From an uncultured Tenacibaculum sp. (GTDB taxonomy: Bacteria; Bacteroidota; Bacteroidia; Flavobacteriales; Flavobacteriaceae): DNA of 64,000 nucleotides. Numbering within the stretch: the stretch's first letter is position 1; each line of letters begins with the position of its first letter. The DNA lies in assembly GCA_947501615.1 (NCBI GenBank), contig CANMWK010000007.1:186001-250000 (forward strand), written 5' to 3'. The notes under the pieces were generated by a model that was given only the letters and a program-made list of their open reading frames with translations, was not told where the DNA came from and searched no databases. Shown piece by piece: positions 46,466 through 55,932 of this stretch. A program made the position numbers and the translations under genes.

Positions 46466-47467
46466 ATGAAGATCAAGCAAATTTTTCTAGTAGTATTCTC
46501 AATAGTAGTTACTTCTTGTAACAGTCAAAAAGATAAAATAAATGGATTAAGCTTTGTTGCTTCATCAGAGGCAATAAACGAAATACATACTACTCCAGTA
46601 GTAAAGGCATCAGCAAACTATGTTTCGTTGATGCCTTTCGGTTTTATTAAAGATTTAAGTTCTCCTGAGGTTCGATACAATTCTTCACGACAATGGTTTG
46701 GTGAAACAAAACAAGGGGTGAAGCAATATGCTGAAGAATTTAAAAAACAGGATATAAAAATTATGATTAAACCTCAAATTTGGGTTTGGAGAGGTGAATT
46801 TACAGGGTATATTGAAATGAAAACCGAAGAAGAGTGGAAGACTCTTGAAAATTCTTACAGTACATTTATTTTAGAATATGCTGAAATAGCAGCATCAGTA
46901 GATGCAGCTGTTTTTTGTATTGGGACTGAGCTTGAAAAGTTTGTTATGAATAGACCAAAATTTTGGAATTCATTAATTAAAAAAGTAAGGAAAATATATT
47001 CAGGAAAGTTGACTTATGCTGCTAATTGGGACGAATTTAAACGCATTCCTTTTTGGAATTCGTTAGATTATATTGGTGTAGATGCCTATTTTCCTGTAAG
47101 TGAAGAAAAAACACCATCGGTAGAAGCGCTAGAAAAAGGATGGGAGCCTCATAAAATTACAATTAAAGAAATTCAACAAAAGTTTAACAAGCCTATCCTA
47201 TTTACCGAATTTGGTTACAGGAGTATCAATTTTACAGGAAAAGAGCCTTGGAGTTCACATCGAGTTACTGGAGAAGTTAACTTAAAAGCGCAAGAAAATG
47301 CAACACAAGCTATTTACAATCAGTTTTGGGGTGAAGATTGGTTTGCTGGAGGCTTCTTGTGGAAATGGTTTCATAATCATAAAAATGCAGGAGGAACAGA
47401 TAATAATCGATTTACGCCTCAGAATAAACCTGCTGAAAAATTAATTCAGAAATTATATGCACAGTAA
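46466..47467 (+). CDS. GH113-like glycoside hydrolase, lipoprotein
   Basis: This 333-residue TIM-barrel protein starts with a lipoprotein signal (IFLVVFSIVVTSCNS). The probable acid/base is E155 in FCIGTELEKF. The probable nucleophile is E248 in LFTEFGYRS. Between them lies the family stretch YIGVDAYFP. GH113 members studied are beta-1,4-mannanases, so it may trim a mannan. That fits the mannan-synthase-like gene in the opposite operon. The substrate is inference. The next gene starts 11 bases before its end. Confidence 0.82.
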   Translation: MKIKQIFLVVFSIVVTSCNSQKDKINGLSFVASSEAINEIHTTPVVKASANYVSLMPFGFIKDLSSPEVRYNSSRQWFGETKQGVKQYAEEFKKQDIKIMIKPQIWVWRGEFTGYIEMKTEEEWKTLENSYSTFILEYAEIAASVDAAVFCIGTELEKFVMNRPKFWNSLIKKVRKIYSGKLTYAANWDEFKRIPFWNSLDYIGVDAYFPVSEEKTPSVEALEKGWEPHKITIKEIQQKFNKPILFTEFGYRSINFTGKEPWSSHRVTGEVNLKAQENATQAIYNQFWGEDWFAGGFLWKWFHNHKNAGGTDNNRFTPQNKPAEKLIQKLYAQ

Positions 47468-48191
47468 ATACTTTCTCATTTTAATTTTATATATATCATG
47501 TAGTACTAACGAAAACGTAGCAGAGATATCTAAAACCACGTTGAGTGATTACTTATCTCTTAATGTAGATAAAACCTTAGATGAAGTTATCGCATGTGCT
47601 GGTAGTAATCGTGATTTAAATGAAGTCTTACTGTATTATTTTCCTGAAGAAGGTAGTTTTGATTTTAAGTACTATGAGACTACAGATACCAATATAGATC
47701 CCAATGATTTTTCAAAATATAATGTAAAGGATTTTCCAATTGAAGGTGTTTTTGGAAACAAGCTTTCAGCTTTTAAGAGAAATGATCTGCATGATGCTTG
47801 GGGAATAGTTACGTATAAAACTGAAGGGAAGATTCATTTGTCTAATCCTATTCGAATAAAACATCAAATACAGCCAACAGTGTACAATTCTGAGGTTACT
47901 ATAGATAGCTCCGTAAGTTTATCACCTCAATTCAGTTGGAATGAGAGTGAAACAGTTGAAGATGCTATTTACTTTCAAGTTTTATTATCCGAAAATAACA
48001 CCTTCATTTCAGGAACATATACTTTCGATCCTTTTTTCCGTTATTATGATATAACAAATTTAGTGTTAACTATAAATACAACAACACCCCCAGAATTAAT
48101 ACTTGCAAGCAATTATCAATTTACAGTACTAGGTGTAAGTAAAGATAATTGGGTAAATACATATTCAAATAAAAATTTTACGGTAGAATAA
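47457..48191 (+). CDS. Uncharacterised lipoprotein
   Basis: This 244-residue protein has a very short lipoprotein signal (FLILILYISCST, Cys near residue 15). The second half (about 135-244) is a beta-rich domain with a fibronectin-III-like feel (FSWNESETVEDAIYFQVLLS, then NYQFTVLGVSKDNW). I recognise no named family. It overlaps the GH113-like gene by 11 bases and ends 2 bases before the next gene, so it is translationally coupled to both. Confidence 0.7.
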   Translation: MHSKYFLILILYISCSTNENVAEISKTTLSDYLSLNVDKTLDEVIACAGSNRDLNEVLLYYFPEEGSFDFKYYETTDTNIDPNDFSKYNVKDFPIEGVFGNKLSAFKRNDLHDAWGIVTYKTEGKIHLSNPIRIKHQIQPTVYNSEVTIDSSVSLSPQFSWNESETVEDAIYFQVLLSENNTFISGTYTFDPFFRYYDITNLVLTINTTTPPELILASNYQFTVLGVSKDNWVNTYSNKNFTVE

Positions 48192-48193
48192 TA

Positions 48194-49456
48194 ATGAAGA
48201 AACTAATAACCTCACTACTACTATTACAATTTATCATTCCTGTTTTTTCACAAAAAGATAAAATGGTCATTAGTGTCGTTTCTTTTAAAGGAATGAAAAA
48301 AACTAGGGCTTCATTTTTAAAACTGATCACAGAAACAAAAGAAGGAGACCTGTATGATTCAATAAAAATAGAACAAGATGTTACTATTTTAAAACGCTTG
48401 CCCGCAGTATCTCATGCCTATATTAAAAAGGATTGTGAAGAAGGAAAATGTGCTGTAGTTTTTCATATTCAAGAGAGTTCTACAATTTTGCCTGAATTGG
48501 CTTTTTGGACAACAACAAACAACAGGTTTGCTTATAAATTAGGAGTTTATGACTATAATTTTTTGGGAAGAAATATAGCAATAGGAGGGTTTTATCAGAA
48601 TAATGGATATGATACATATGCAATAAATGTTAGGGCTCCGAATTTATTTTCTAAAAAATTTGGTTTAGGTTTTAGTCATCAAAACTGGAAAAGTGAAGAG
48701 CCATTATTTTTTGATAATCAAATTGCAAATTATTTATATAATAATATTGCTACAGAGTTATTAGGATTGTATCAAATCAATTTTAATCATCAAATTACAC
48801 TAGGTTTTAATTATTTTCAAGAGAAATATCAGTATTTAAACGGAGTTACAAGTCCAGATGTACCAAGGAATCTAAAGATTAATAAGATTTTGTATAAGTT
48901 GTTGTATACTTATGAAGACCTAGAGTATTATTTCCATTATTTAGACGGCTTTAAAAGTATCTTATATTTACAATATGTAACTTCTCAAAATAACTTTCAA
49001 GATAAATTTATTATAGCTTGGAATGATTTCTTTTATTACGATAGAATAGGTAAGAAAGGGAATTGGGCAAATCGATTGCGCATTGGTTTTGCTTCTAATA
49101 GCGATTCTCCTTTTGCACCATTTGCACTAGACAATAATATTAATTTGAGAGGTGTTGGGTTTATTGTAGACAGAGGTACAGCTAGTATTGTGTATAATAC
49201 AGAATATAGACATACACTTTATGATAAAAAATGGTTGACAATTCAGGGGAATGCTTTCCTTGATGCAGGAACTTGGAGACAACCTGGTGGAGCAATTTCT
49301 GATTTTTGGAAATCTGATAACGTTAGAGCGTATTCAGGAATTGGTTTACGTTTTATTAATAAGAAAATTTATAATGCTGTTTTTCGAATTGATTATGGAA
49401 TTAGTTTAACCGATAATACAAGCGGTTTAGTTTTTGGTATAGGTCAGTATTTTTAA
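48194..49456 (+). CDS. POTRA/beta-barrel outer-membrane protein (Omp85/BamA-like, short)
   Basis: The 420-residue protein has a signal peptide (LLLLQFIIPVFSQ) and one POTRA-like domain (about 25-95: ISVVSFKGMKKTRASFLKLI, then DLYDSIKIEQDVTILKRLPAVSHAYI). A barrel of roughly 300 residues ends in FGIGQYF, with a C-terminal Phe. A typical BamA has five POTRA domains, so this is a small relative. It may insert or secrete a partner from the same set of genes. It is the last of four rightward genes and converges on the sterol-desaturase-like gene. Confidence 0.8.
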   Translation: MKKLITSLLLLQFIIPVFSQKDKMVISVVSFKGMKKTRASFLKLITETKEGDLYDSIKIEQDVTILKRLPAVSHAYIKKDCEEGKCAVVFHIQESSTILPELAFWTTTNNRFAYKLGVYDYNFLGRNIAIGGFYQNNGYDTYAINVRAPNLFSKKFGLGFSHQNWKSEEPLFFDNQIANYLYNNIATELLGLYQINFNHQITLGFNYFQEKYQYLNGVTSPDVPRNLKINKILYKLLYTYEDLEYYFHYLDGFKSILYLQYVTSQNNFQDKFIIAWNDFFYYDRIGKKGNWANRLRIGFASNSDSPFAPFALDNNINLRGVGFIVDRGTASIVYNTEYRHTLYDKKWLTIQGNAFLDAGTWRQPGGAISDFWKSDNVRAYSGIGLRFINKKIYNAVFRIDYGISLTDNTSGLVFGIGQYF

Positions 49457-49495
49457 ATCTATAGTTGGGGTGGCTGAGTTTTATCATAACCACAA

Positions 49496-50383
49496 CTATT
49501 TCCTCCTATTTAATGGATACAATTCTTGTCCAATAAAATCTTTTGGAAAACTCTCATCACCTTCAAAACCAATTTCAATATCTCTACCAGAATATGGTAT
49601 ATAATTCGTTTTAAAAATATAATCCCATAAACTTAATGTAATACCATAGTTTACACCGTTTTTTCTGTTTTCAGGTAATTCTTTTACATGATGCCAAATA
49701 TGCATTTTAGGGTTGTTTAAAATGTATTTTAAAACACCATAATCCACATCAATATTTGCATGATTTAAATGTCCGATAACAATATTAAAAAAATGCACAA
49801 GAGCAACATCTTGAGCTGTAAATCCACCCATAATAGCTAAAGGGATATATTTTATTGAATTGTATACTATAGGTTCTACCCAGTGATATCTTAAATGTGC
49901 AGCAAACCCCATTTGTTTTACAGAATGGTGTACTTTATGGAAATTCCATAAGAATTCATATTTGTGAAGTAGTGTATGCGTATACCATTGTATAAAATCT
50001 ATACTAATAAAAAACACAAATAAGCGGAGTGCATATGGAAACGAATTAATATCGAATAATTGAAAATCTGTAATAGATAAACCAATAACTCCAAGAATGT
50101 CATTAAAAACCTCAGAAGCCGTATTTGAAAGTGCAATTAACACGATTAAATTCAATAAAAAGAAGTTAAAAAACATGTAAAACGTATCCAACCAAAAGTC
50201 TTTTCTGAAAGCAGATTGATTTTTACGCCAAGGAAATAAAATTTCTAGTCCCCAAACAACTAGGGAAATAATGATTAAACCATAAAAATAATTCTCCCAG
50301 TTCAATTCAAATAAAACAGATTGTTTTATGTAATTCCAATAACCAGCGTAAGAATTCTTTATAATTTCTAGATATTTCTCCAT
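49496..50383 (-). CDS. Sterol desaturase / fatty acid hydroxylase family protein
   Basis: The 295-residue membrane protein has four or five helices and the histidine clusters of the di-iron hydroxylase family: HTLLHKYEFLWNFHKVHHS, HLNHANID and HIWHH. It probably hydroxylates or desaturates a lipid chain. The substrate is not evident. It is alone; a strong bidirectional hairpin lies upstream between it and the DUF4437 gene. Confidence 0.88.
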   Translation of the reverse strand: MEKYLEIIKNSYAGYWNYIKQSVLFELNWENYFYGLIIISLVVWGLEILFPWRKNQSAFRKDFWLDTFYMFFNFFLLNLIVLIALSNTASEVFNDILGVIGLSITDFQLFDINSFPYALRLFVFFISIDFIQWYTHTLLHKYEFLWNFHKVHHSVKQMGFAAHLRYHWVEPIVYNSIKYIPLAIMGGFTAQDVALVHFFNIVIGHLNHANIDVDYGVLKYILNNPKMHIWHHVKELPENRKNGVNYGITLSLWDYIFKTNYIPYSGRDIEIGFEGDESFPKDFIGQELYPLNRRK

Positions 50384-50454
50384 AAGACTAAAATACTTAA
50401 GAAAACAGAGTTAATAAATTTTAAAGTCGATTAAAATGTAAATAGTTTACATAA

Positions 50455-50488
50455 AAAAACGTCTTTCTTAATTAAGAAAGACGTTTTT
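50455..50488. terminator. Intrinsic terminator, perfect palindrome (after the DUF4437 gene)
   Basis: AAAAACGTCTTTCTTAA and its exact complement TTAAGAAAGACGTTTTT make a 34-base perfect palindrome with a T-run on either strand. It terminates the leftward DUF4437 gene. It could work in both directions. Confidence 0.85.
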
Positions 50489-50507
50489 GAAATATAAAGT
50501 TTTGGTA

Positions 50508-51353
50508 TTATTCAACATAAATGTTTCCGTTCGTCCTAATATAAATAATAACATCTTCTTCATTATGATTAGTAACGCTATGTTCTGCTTTCGCAGTTGA
50601 CGTAAAATAACTTCCTGGATCTAGTGTTTTTTTACCTTCGTTTTTTGGCATTTCGTAGGTTAAATTACCACTAATTATAACTGCATGTAAAATTGTACTG
50701 TCTGTTTTAATCTTGCCACTAAATTGTTTAGGGAGTTTTATAAAAAGCCCTTTAGTTTTATTCGTGTTTTTACCTTCCCAAAGAAAACTGATTTCAGCAT
50801 TACTGTTAGAATCGATACAATTTGTTTTAGTGTTATTTAACCAAACAACATTGTTGGCGCTAATATTTACAGGTTTTTCTCCATTGTCAAAGGCTTGATC
50901 TATAGGTTTTACCAAATAAGGTCCGTGATCAATTTCTACATATGCAATATTTACATCACCTTTTGCAGAAGTAATATGAGATTCACCTTTAGGTTGTGTC
51001 CAAAAAGAACCTTTAGGCATCCACATATTTGCAGCAGCAGGATCGTCATTATGAATTAATCCTTCAATAACTACGGCTCTATAAGTTACATTGTGAATAT
51101 GTGGAGGTGAAGAAAATCCATCAACAAATTTTGCTAAAAAACCTGTAGCTACTTTTCCTTTTCGGTCTCCCCAAATTGTTCCAGCTTGCGGACTTTTGTC
51201 TCCTCTGGCTGGATTTAACTTTTCCCAAATAATATCAGAACTAAGTATAACTTTATTGGTAGGGTTTTCAATTTTTGAGACTTCTTTTTTTTCTTCTTGA
51301 TTGCAAGAAATAAAGAGTGTCAAAACGAATAAACTATTAAGTATTTTCTTCAT
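50508..51353 (-). CDS. DUF4437 cupin-type lipoprotein
   Basis: The 281-residue protein has a lipoprotein signal ([12 protein letters not shown]). Two cupin-like halves follow: about 45-160 with [18 protein letters not shown], and about 175-281 with [15 protein letters not shown] and [17 protein letters not shown]. It matches the DUF4437 family as I know it; the function is not established. The metal-binding His residues appear in the first half (H-I-H), less clearly in the second. Terminated on its own. Confidence 0.8.
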   Translation of the reverse strand: MKKILNSLFVLTLFISCNQEEKKEVSKIENPTNKVILSSDIIWEKLNPARGDKSPQAGTIWGDRKGKVATGFLAKFVDGFSSPPHIHNVTYRAVVIEGLIHNDDPAAANMWMPKGSFWTQPKGESHITSAKGDVNIAYVEIDHGPYLVKPIDQAFDNGEKPVNISANNVVWLNNTKTNCIDSNSNAEISFLWEGKNTNKTKGLFIKLPKQFSGKIKTDSTILHAVIISGNLTYEMPKNEGKKTLDPGSYFTSTAKAEHSVTNHNEEDVIIYIRTNGNIYVE

Positions 51354-51422
51354 TTTATTGTTTTTTGAATAGCAAAACTAGTTATAGCTTGTAGTATTAT
51401 CAATAACTATCATTTTGGATAG

Positions 51423-52559
51423 TTACACTTTTAAGAATATTTTTAGATTATAAAGAATTTTTAATCCCCAGTATAATACTACTAAAAATAGTAGAGAAAA
51501 GCAAAGGGAAGCGAATTGTTCGTTAGAGATGATACTGCGAAAAAAATGATACCCAATGTCTCGTATTGACTGCTCTGAAACTTTGAGTTCGAAAATAGGA
51601 ATTAGCATGTTGCTAACAGTAAAAGCTAATATTGCATTAGCTCCATACACAATAAAAGGAAAAAACAACTTCTTGGTTTTTGGCAGATAATTAATTAAAA
51701 GTTGAACAATTCCTAAGGTAAGAATTGAGAAACCAGAACTTAATAGTACAAAACTGCTAGTCCAAATCTTTTTAATAATAGGCATAATTTCAAAATAATC
51801 TAACCCCATTCCTATAAGCATAAGAATTAATCCAAATCCGATTAAAAAAGGAAAATTGTATAGATTATTGTTTTTAAGATGAAAAGAACCTATAAGTATT
51901 CCGAAGATTATATTTACACTTGCAGGAAAGCTTGCAAGAATTCCTTCAGGATCATAGGTTACTTTTCCATTTGTAGTTCCATAAGGCCATAAATGCTGTA
52001 TTCCAAAAATGTTTTGATCTATAAATGCTGGCCAACTATTCGATGAACTTACACCAGTAATTCCTTCGGAAGGGACAGGTATATGATATAAAAGAATATA
52101 ATAGAAAATTAAAATTAAGATTCCTGATACTAAAAGAGAAAGCTCAATTTTGTTAGGAGTTATTTTTTTGAACATAATCCATAAACTACCTGTTATAAAA
52201 TAACATAATGCGATTCTTTGTAAAACTCCAGGTATTCGAATTGTAGTTAATTCATAAAACGGAAAGCCATTAATAATAAGGCCAATCAATATTAATAATA
52301 TAGTTCGTTTCACAATTTTAACGAACAATTGACTTGTGCTTTTTTGCTGATTAGTTCTACTATTAAGAGAAATTATCATAGCCATTCCAACACAAAATAG
52401 AAATGTAGGAAAAATCATATCTGAAAGTGGATAACCGCGCCATTCAGCATGATTCATCCAATTAAATCTTTTAGACCAATTTCCAGGAGTAATAACGAGT
52501 ATCATACCAAGAATGCTTAAGCCTCTCAATATATCTAACTCAATTAGACGTTGTTTCAT
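51423..52559 (-). CDS. DUF5009 / heparan-glucosaminide N-acetyltransferase-like membrane protein
   Basis: This 378-residue protein has about ten helices. It opens with the family motif ELDILRGLSILGMILV and has NHAEWRGYPLSDMIFPTFLFCVGMAM, the hallmark of the NagX/HGSNAT-like group. Members move an acetyl group from cytoplasmic acetyl-CoA to a periplasmic amino sugar. Which sugar is used here is unknown. It follows the TonB receptor gene after a terminator, so it probably has its own promoter. Confidence 0.85.
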   Translation of the reverse strand: MKQRLIELDILRGLSILGMILVITPGNWSKRFNWMNHAEWRGYPLSDMIFPTFLFCVGMAMIISLNSRTNQQKSTSQLFVKIVKRTILLILIGLIINGFPFYELTTIRIPGVLQRIALCYFITGSLWIMFKKITPNKIELSLLVSGILILIFYYILLYHIPVPSEGITGVSSSNSWPAFIDQNIFGIQHLWPYGTTNGKVTYDPEGILASFPASVNIIFGILIGSFHLKNNNLYNFPFLIGFGLILMLIGMGLDYFEIMPIIKKIWTSSFVLLSSGFSILTLGIVQLLINYLPKTKKLFFPFIVYGANAILAFTVSNMLIPIFELKVSEQSIRDIGYHFFRSIISNEQFASLCFSLLFLVVLYWGLKILYNLKIFLKV

Positions 52560-52651
52560 TTGTAGGTGTTTGATTTATAAGGTCTTCTAAGTACGTATAT
52601 TTCTTGTGGTATTTTTTGTACTTTTTTATAAAAGGTTAATGGTATATCAAC

Positions 52652-52689
52652 AAAAAAAGGAAAACCACATTTTAAAGTGCGGTTTTCCC
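52652..52689 (-). terminator. Intrinsic terminator of the Oar-like TonB receptor gene
   Basis: On the minus strand GGAAAACCGCA pairs with TGTGGTTTTCC (one G-U pair), with a loop of about 8 bases, and seven Ts follow. It lies 37 bases after the stop codon at 52726. Confidence 0.85.
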
Positions 52690-52725
52690 ATTTATAAGTT
52701 AAAAAAAATTCCTTATCTGGTAGTT

Positions 52726-55700
52726 TTAAAACTGATATTTCAATCCAAGTTGTGCTCTCCAACGAGAATTAATTCCATCTAAAACCCAAGGTGTAGCATT
52801 TTCATCTAAAGTAAATTGATACACAGGTTGATTATTCTGAACACCTCTAAATTCTAATAAGTTGAAATTTGAGTTTACTACGTTAGGTACAAAAACTAAT
52901 CGTCCCCAATTTTTATGAATTAAGTTTAAGACATTAAAAACATCTAAACTGATTTGTAAATTCGAATTATTTTCAAAAGGAAGGTTGTATACAAACTTAG
53001 CATCTAATTGATGATTCCATGGTGTTCTACCTCCGTTTCGCTCTGCATAACTTCCTCTATTTTCTCTTAAATAATCATTATTCTCAATAAAAGTATCTAA
53101 ACGATTCCATTGTTCTTGAGCAGAAACTAATACATTTCCATTGGTATCAGTAACATCTTGTAATTGAATTTCTCCTTGATTTGCTGGAATATAAACCAAA
53201 TCATTTCTAGATGATCCGTCTCTATTTACATCTCCTTGATATACTACAGAATATGGGCTTCCAGAGGTTCCTGTGTATAAAGCAGAAAGTTGTATTTGAT
53301 GTTTGTTTTTGAAGTTGATATTGTAACTGTGAGATGAAACAAACTTATGACGTAAATCGAAATTAGAAAACGATACATCTGGATCGTGAGAATTTATAGC
53401 CTGATTCCATTCAAAGTTTGCAGCAGAAGAATTACGAACAGTACTCGATATTTCTTTACTTTTTCCATTTGTATATCCTAAGAATCCAGAATAATTATCA
53501 GTTTCTTTATACAAACCAAGATTGATATTATAACGGTATCCTTTATTCGTGTTACTTAATAAAAATACATTAGTAAAGTTGTTGTTTACACGAGTTCCAT
53601 TGTAAAATAAACGATTATCTGCTCCAGAATAATTACCAAATTCTTGTCTTCTATTTATTGATTGAAAGAAAATTCCTTTTAAAACATCAGTATAAGTTGC
53701 TTCAGCTGTAAATCTAAATTTCCTTGGAAGTTTTGCTTCAAAGTGTAAGCGAGTTTTCCATTCTCTTGGTAATTCAAAATTAGTATCAATTAAATTGATC
53801 TCTGTCAATCCTGGCTGTTGCGCTGCTAGTGTTCCTAAATTTTCTTCCAAACGAACTGTATTTCCATTAGGACGAATGTCTACATTAAAATAATCTGTTC
53901 CAGAAATATATTCTGCATATGCAAACCATAAATACGGAATTCTACCTGTAAATAATCCGCTTCCTCCACTAAGTTTATATTTCTTGTCTTCATCTAGCGT
54001 ATACTCAAAACTTACTCTTGGATTGATATGTGGATTTACTTCTATTTGATTTGTGAAATTACTGAACTCAGGAGTGTTTCTAACTAACGGACTTAAAGGT
54101 AGATCATCTAATAATAATTGGTTGTCTAATCGAACACCTAAGTTTAATGAGAATTTATCACTGATTCTTATTTTATCTTGAAGATAAAAAGCTGAAGTCA
54201 AAACATCAATTGTTGCTGAAGGGCGATTGTTTACAAAATCAAAAGAGTTGTTTGTAACATGATATACTCCACGAATTCTAGATGGTCTATCATTTAAAAA
54301 ATCATCGACAGAACGATAAGCCCAACGTCCATTCCATGCAGTTAAGAATCCGTAATCAATATCATTGTATTGAAATAACAAACCACCAGTAATTGTATGA
54401 TTATTTTTGTAATACGTTAACTTATTGGTGAGTTGAAAAGTATTCAGGTTTGTATTGTAAATAGAAGCTTCTCGATATGTTCCGGCAAAAATTCTATTAG
54501 AAGAATCGTTAATTTCTATATGCGGAAAAACTCTCCCGTCATACGAACGGTCTTCCTTTACTTTTGTGTAACCGAAAGTTAAGATATTTGATGTGTTTTC
54601 AGACAAGCTAGAGTTTAACTCTAAAGTAGTACCGTTAAGAATACTATTGTGTCGGTACCCTTGATTTCCAAAATTAAAAACCGCTTGGTTCCATTCTAAA
54701 TTATCAGCAAAACTCTTTACAAAGTTGTTACGTAAAGTAAGTTTGTGTTTTTCTGAAATATTATAATCTAAACGAGCAAAAATCTTCGTAGAAGCAGTTT
54801 CGATATCATTGCTTTCAAAAGCACCAGGATCGTAATTATAATCCGTTCTTAATTTATCTGCAATATCAATTACAGTTTGCTGACTAATATTTGATCCTGA
54901 AGAACCTGGAGCTCCGATAAGAGGAGTTTTACTCAACGCTTGCTCAACATTTACATAATAAAAAAGGTTATCTTTTTTTATAGCTCCACCAACGCCACCA
55001 CCAAACTGAATATCATAAAAACTATTCACTTCTTGTTCAATTCCATCAGCAAAAGAACCAATTAGTAGTTGATTATTTCCATAGCCATATATTTCGGCTT
55101 TTGTAGTATTTGTTCCGTTTTTTGTAACCACATTTATATTGGCTCCAGTAAAATTTCCTATGCTTACATCAAACGGTGAGGTTTTAACAGAAAGCTCTTT
55201 AATTGCTCCGAAACTAATAGGTTGACTACGAGATAAACTTCCTGGAGTTCCATTTGCAGAAGATCCTGCTGCACCACTTGCAGGTTCTTGAAAACCAACA
55301 ACGTCGTTACTTGCTATTCCATCAATATTAAAGTTATTAAATCTATTGCTTGCTCCTCCAAATGAATTCAAATTGGCTTCAGATAAGTTTCTAGTTAAAT
55401 CTTGAACACTTCTACTAATTGTAGGTGTTTTTAACAATTGTTTGGTGTTAATAACAGATGGATTTATGCTATTCGATTTTCCAGAAATTACCACTTCATC
55501 TAACGTAGCATTTTCTTCTTGTAAAGGAATATCTATAGTTAATGTCTTTCCTAATTGAATTACAATTCCTGTTTTAACGTATGTATGATAGCCAATAAAA
55601 TGAACTTCGATTTTATATGTGTTTCCTGGTGGAATATTAGCAATTACATAATGACCAGATTCTTGAGAACTTGTTCCATAAGAAAAGTTAGTTTCTGTAT

Positions 55701-55836
55701 CTGTTATAATTACCGAAGCAAAAGGAATCGAAAGTCCTTGTTTATCTGTTATTTTTCCCTCAACATTTCCTGTAGTTTCTTGAGCATAATTGAATAAAAC
55801 AGTAAAAAGAACAGCAATAAAAAATTTAATTTTCAT
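52726..55836 (-). CDS. TonB-dependent outer-membrane receptor (Oar-like)
   Basis: This 1036-residue receptor has a signal peptide (AVLFTVLFNYAQ) and a carboxypeptidase-regulatory-like domain (about 23-110: VEGKITDKQGLSIPFASVII). The plug is of the Oar type, with R-F-N-N-F-N-I-D-G and PISFGAIKELSVKTSPFDVSIGNFTGANINVVTKNGTN-type text (about 155-240). A large barrel ends in QLGLKYQF. Oar-like receptors can export or import peptides or proteins; the substrate here is unknown. No SusD partner is adjacent. A 10-bp inverted repeat lies about 50 bases upstream. Confidence 0.92.
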   Translation of the reverse strand: MKIKFFIAVLFTVLFNYAQETTGNVEGKITDKQGLSIPFASVIITDTETNFSYGTSSQESGHYVIANIPPGNTYKIEVHFIGYHTYVKTGIVIQLGKTLTIDIPLQEENATLDEVVISGKSNSINPSVINTKQLLKTPTISRSVQDLTRNLSEANLNSFGGASNRFNNFNIDGIASNDVVGFQEPASGAAGSSANGTPGSLSRSQPISFGAIKELSVKTSPFDVSIGNFTGANINVVTKNGTNTTKAEIYGYGNNQLLIGSFADGIEQEVNSFYDIQFGGGVGGAIKKDNLFYYVNVEQALSKTPLIGAPGSSGSNISQQTVIDIADKLRTDYNYDPGAFESNDIETASTKIFARLDYNISEKHKLTLRNNFVKSFADNLEWNQAVFNFGNQGYRHNSILNGTTLELNSSLSENTSNILTFGYTKVKEDRSYDGRVFPHIEINDSSNRIFAGTYREASIYNTNLNTFQLTNKLTYYKNNHTITGGLLFQYNDIDYGFLTAWNGRWAYRSVDDFLNDRPSRIRGVYHVTNNSFDFVNNRPSATIDVLTSAFYLQDKIRISDKFSLNLGVRLDNQLLLDDLPLSPLVRNTPEFSNFTNQIEVNPHINPRVSFEYTLDEDKKYKLSGGSGLFTGRIPYLWFAYAEYISGTDYFNVDIRPNGNTVRLEENLGTLAAQQPGLTEINLIDTNFELPREWKTRLHFEAKLPRKFRFTAEATYTDVLKGIFFQSINRRQEFGNYSGADNRLFYNGTRVNNNFTNVFLLSNTNKGYRYNINLGLYKETDNYSGFLGYTNGKSKEISSTVRNSSAANFEWNQAINSHDPDVSFSNFDLRHKFVSSHSYNINFKNKHQIQLSALYTGTSGSPYSVVYQGDVNRDGSSRNDLVYIPANQGEIQLQDVTDTNGNVLVSAQEQWNRLDTFIENNDYLRENRGSYAERNGGRTPWNHQLDAKFVYNLPFENNSNLQISLDVFNVLNLIHKNWGRLVFVPNVVNSNFNLLEFRGVQNNQPVYQFTLDENATPWVLDGINSRWRAQLGLKYQF

Positions 55837-55886
55837 ACGAATGAAAAATGATTTAGTTAATTAAAATAGTGGTGTGCATAGCTTGT

Positions 55887-55910
55887 ACTTTTAAGTAGTG
55901 ACTTAAAAGT
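55887..55910. promoter_or_regulatory. 10-bp inverted repeat upstream of the Oar-like receptor
   Basis: ACTTTTAAGT (55887-55896) and ACTTAAAAGT (55901-55910) are exact inverse copies with a 4-base spacer. No T-run follows on the minus strand, so it is more likely an operator or leader hairpin than a terminator for the DUF2064 gene. Confidence 0.4.
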
Positions 55911-55932
55911 TCATAACAAGTAAATAATATGA

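Noticed and set aside
49461..49499. Imperfect stem (ATAGTTGGGG with CCACAACTAT) between convergent genes
   Set aside because: One mismatch, a 19-base loop and no T-run; not enough for a terminator call.
50455..50488. Palindrome considered as an operator of the sterol-desaturase-like gene
   Set aside because: T-runs on both sides and its place after a stop codon make a bidirectional terminator the simpler reading.
52556..52762. Leftward open frame of 68 codons between the Oar-like receptor and DUF5009 genes
   Set aside because: It runs through a clear intrinsic terminator and overlaps the end of the receptor gene; no family resemblance.
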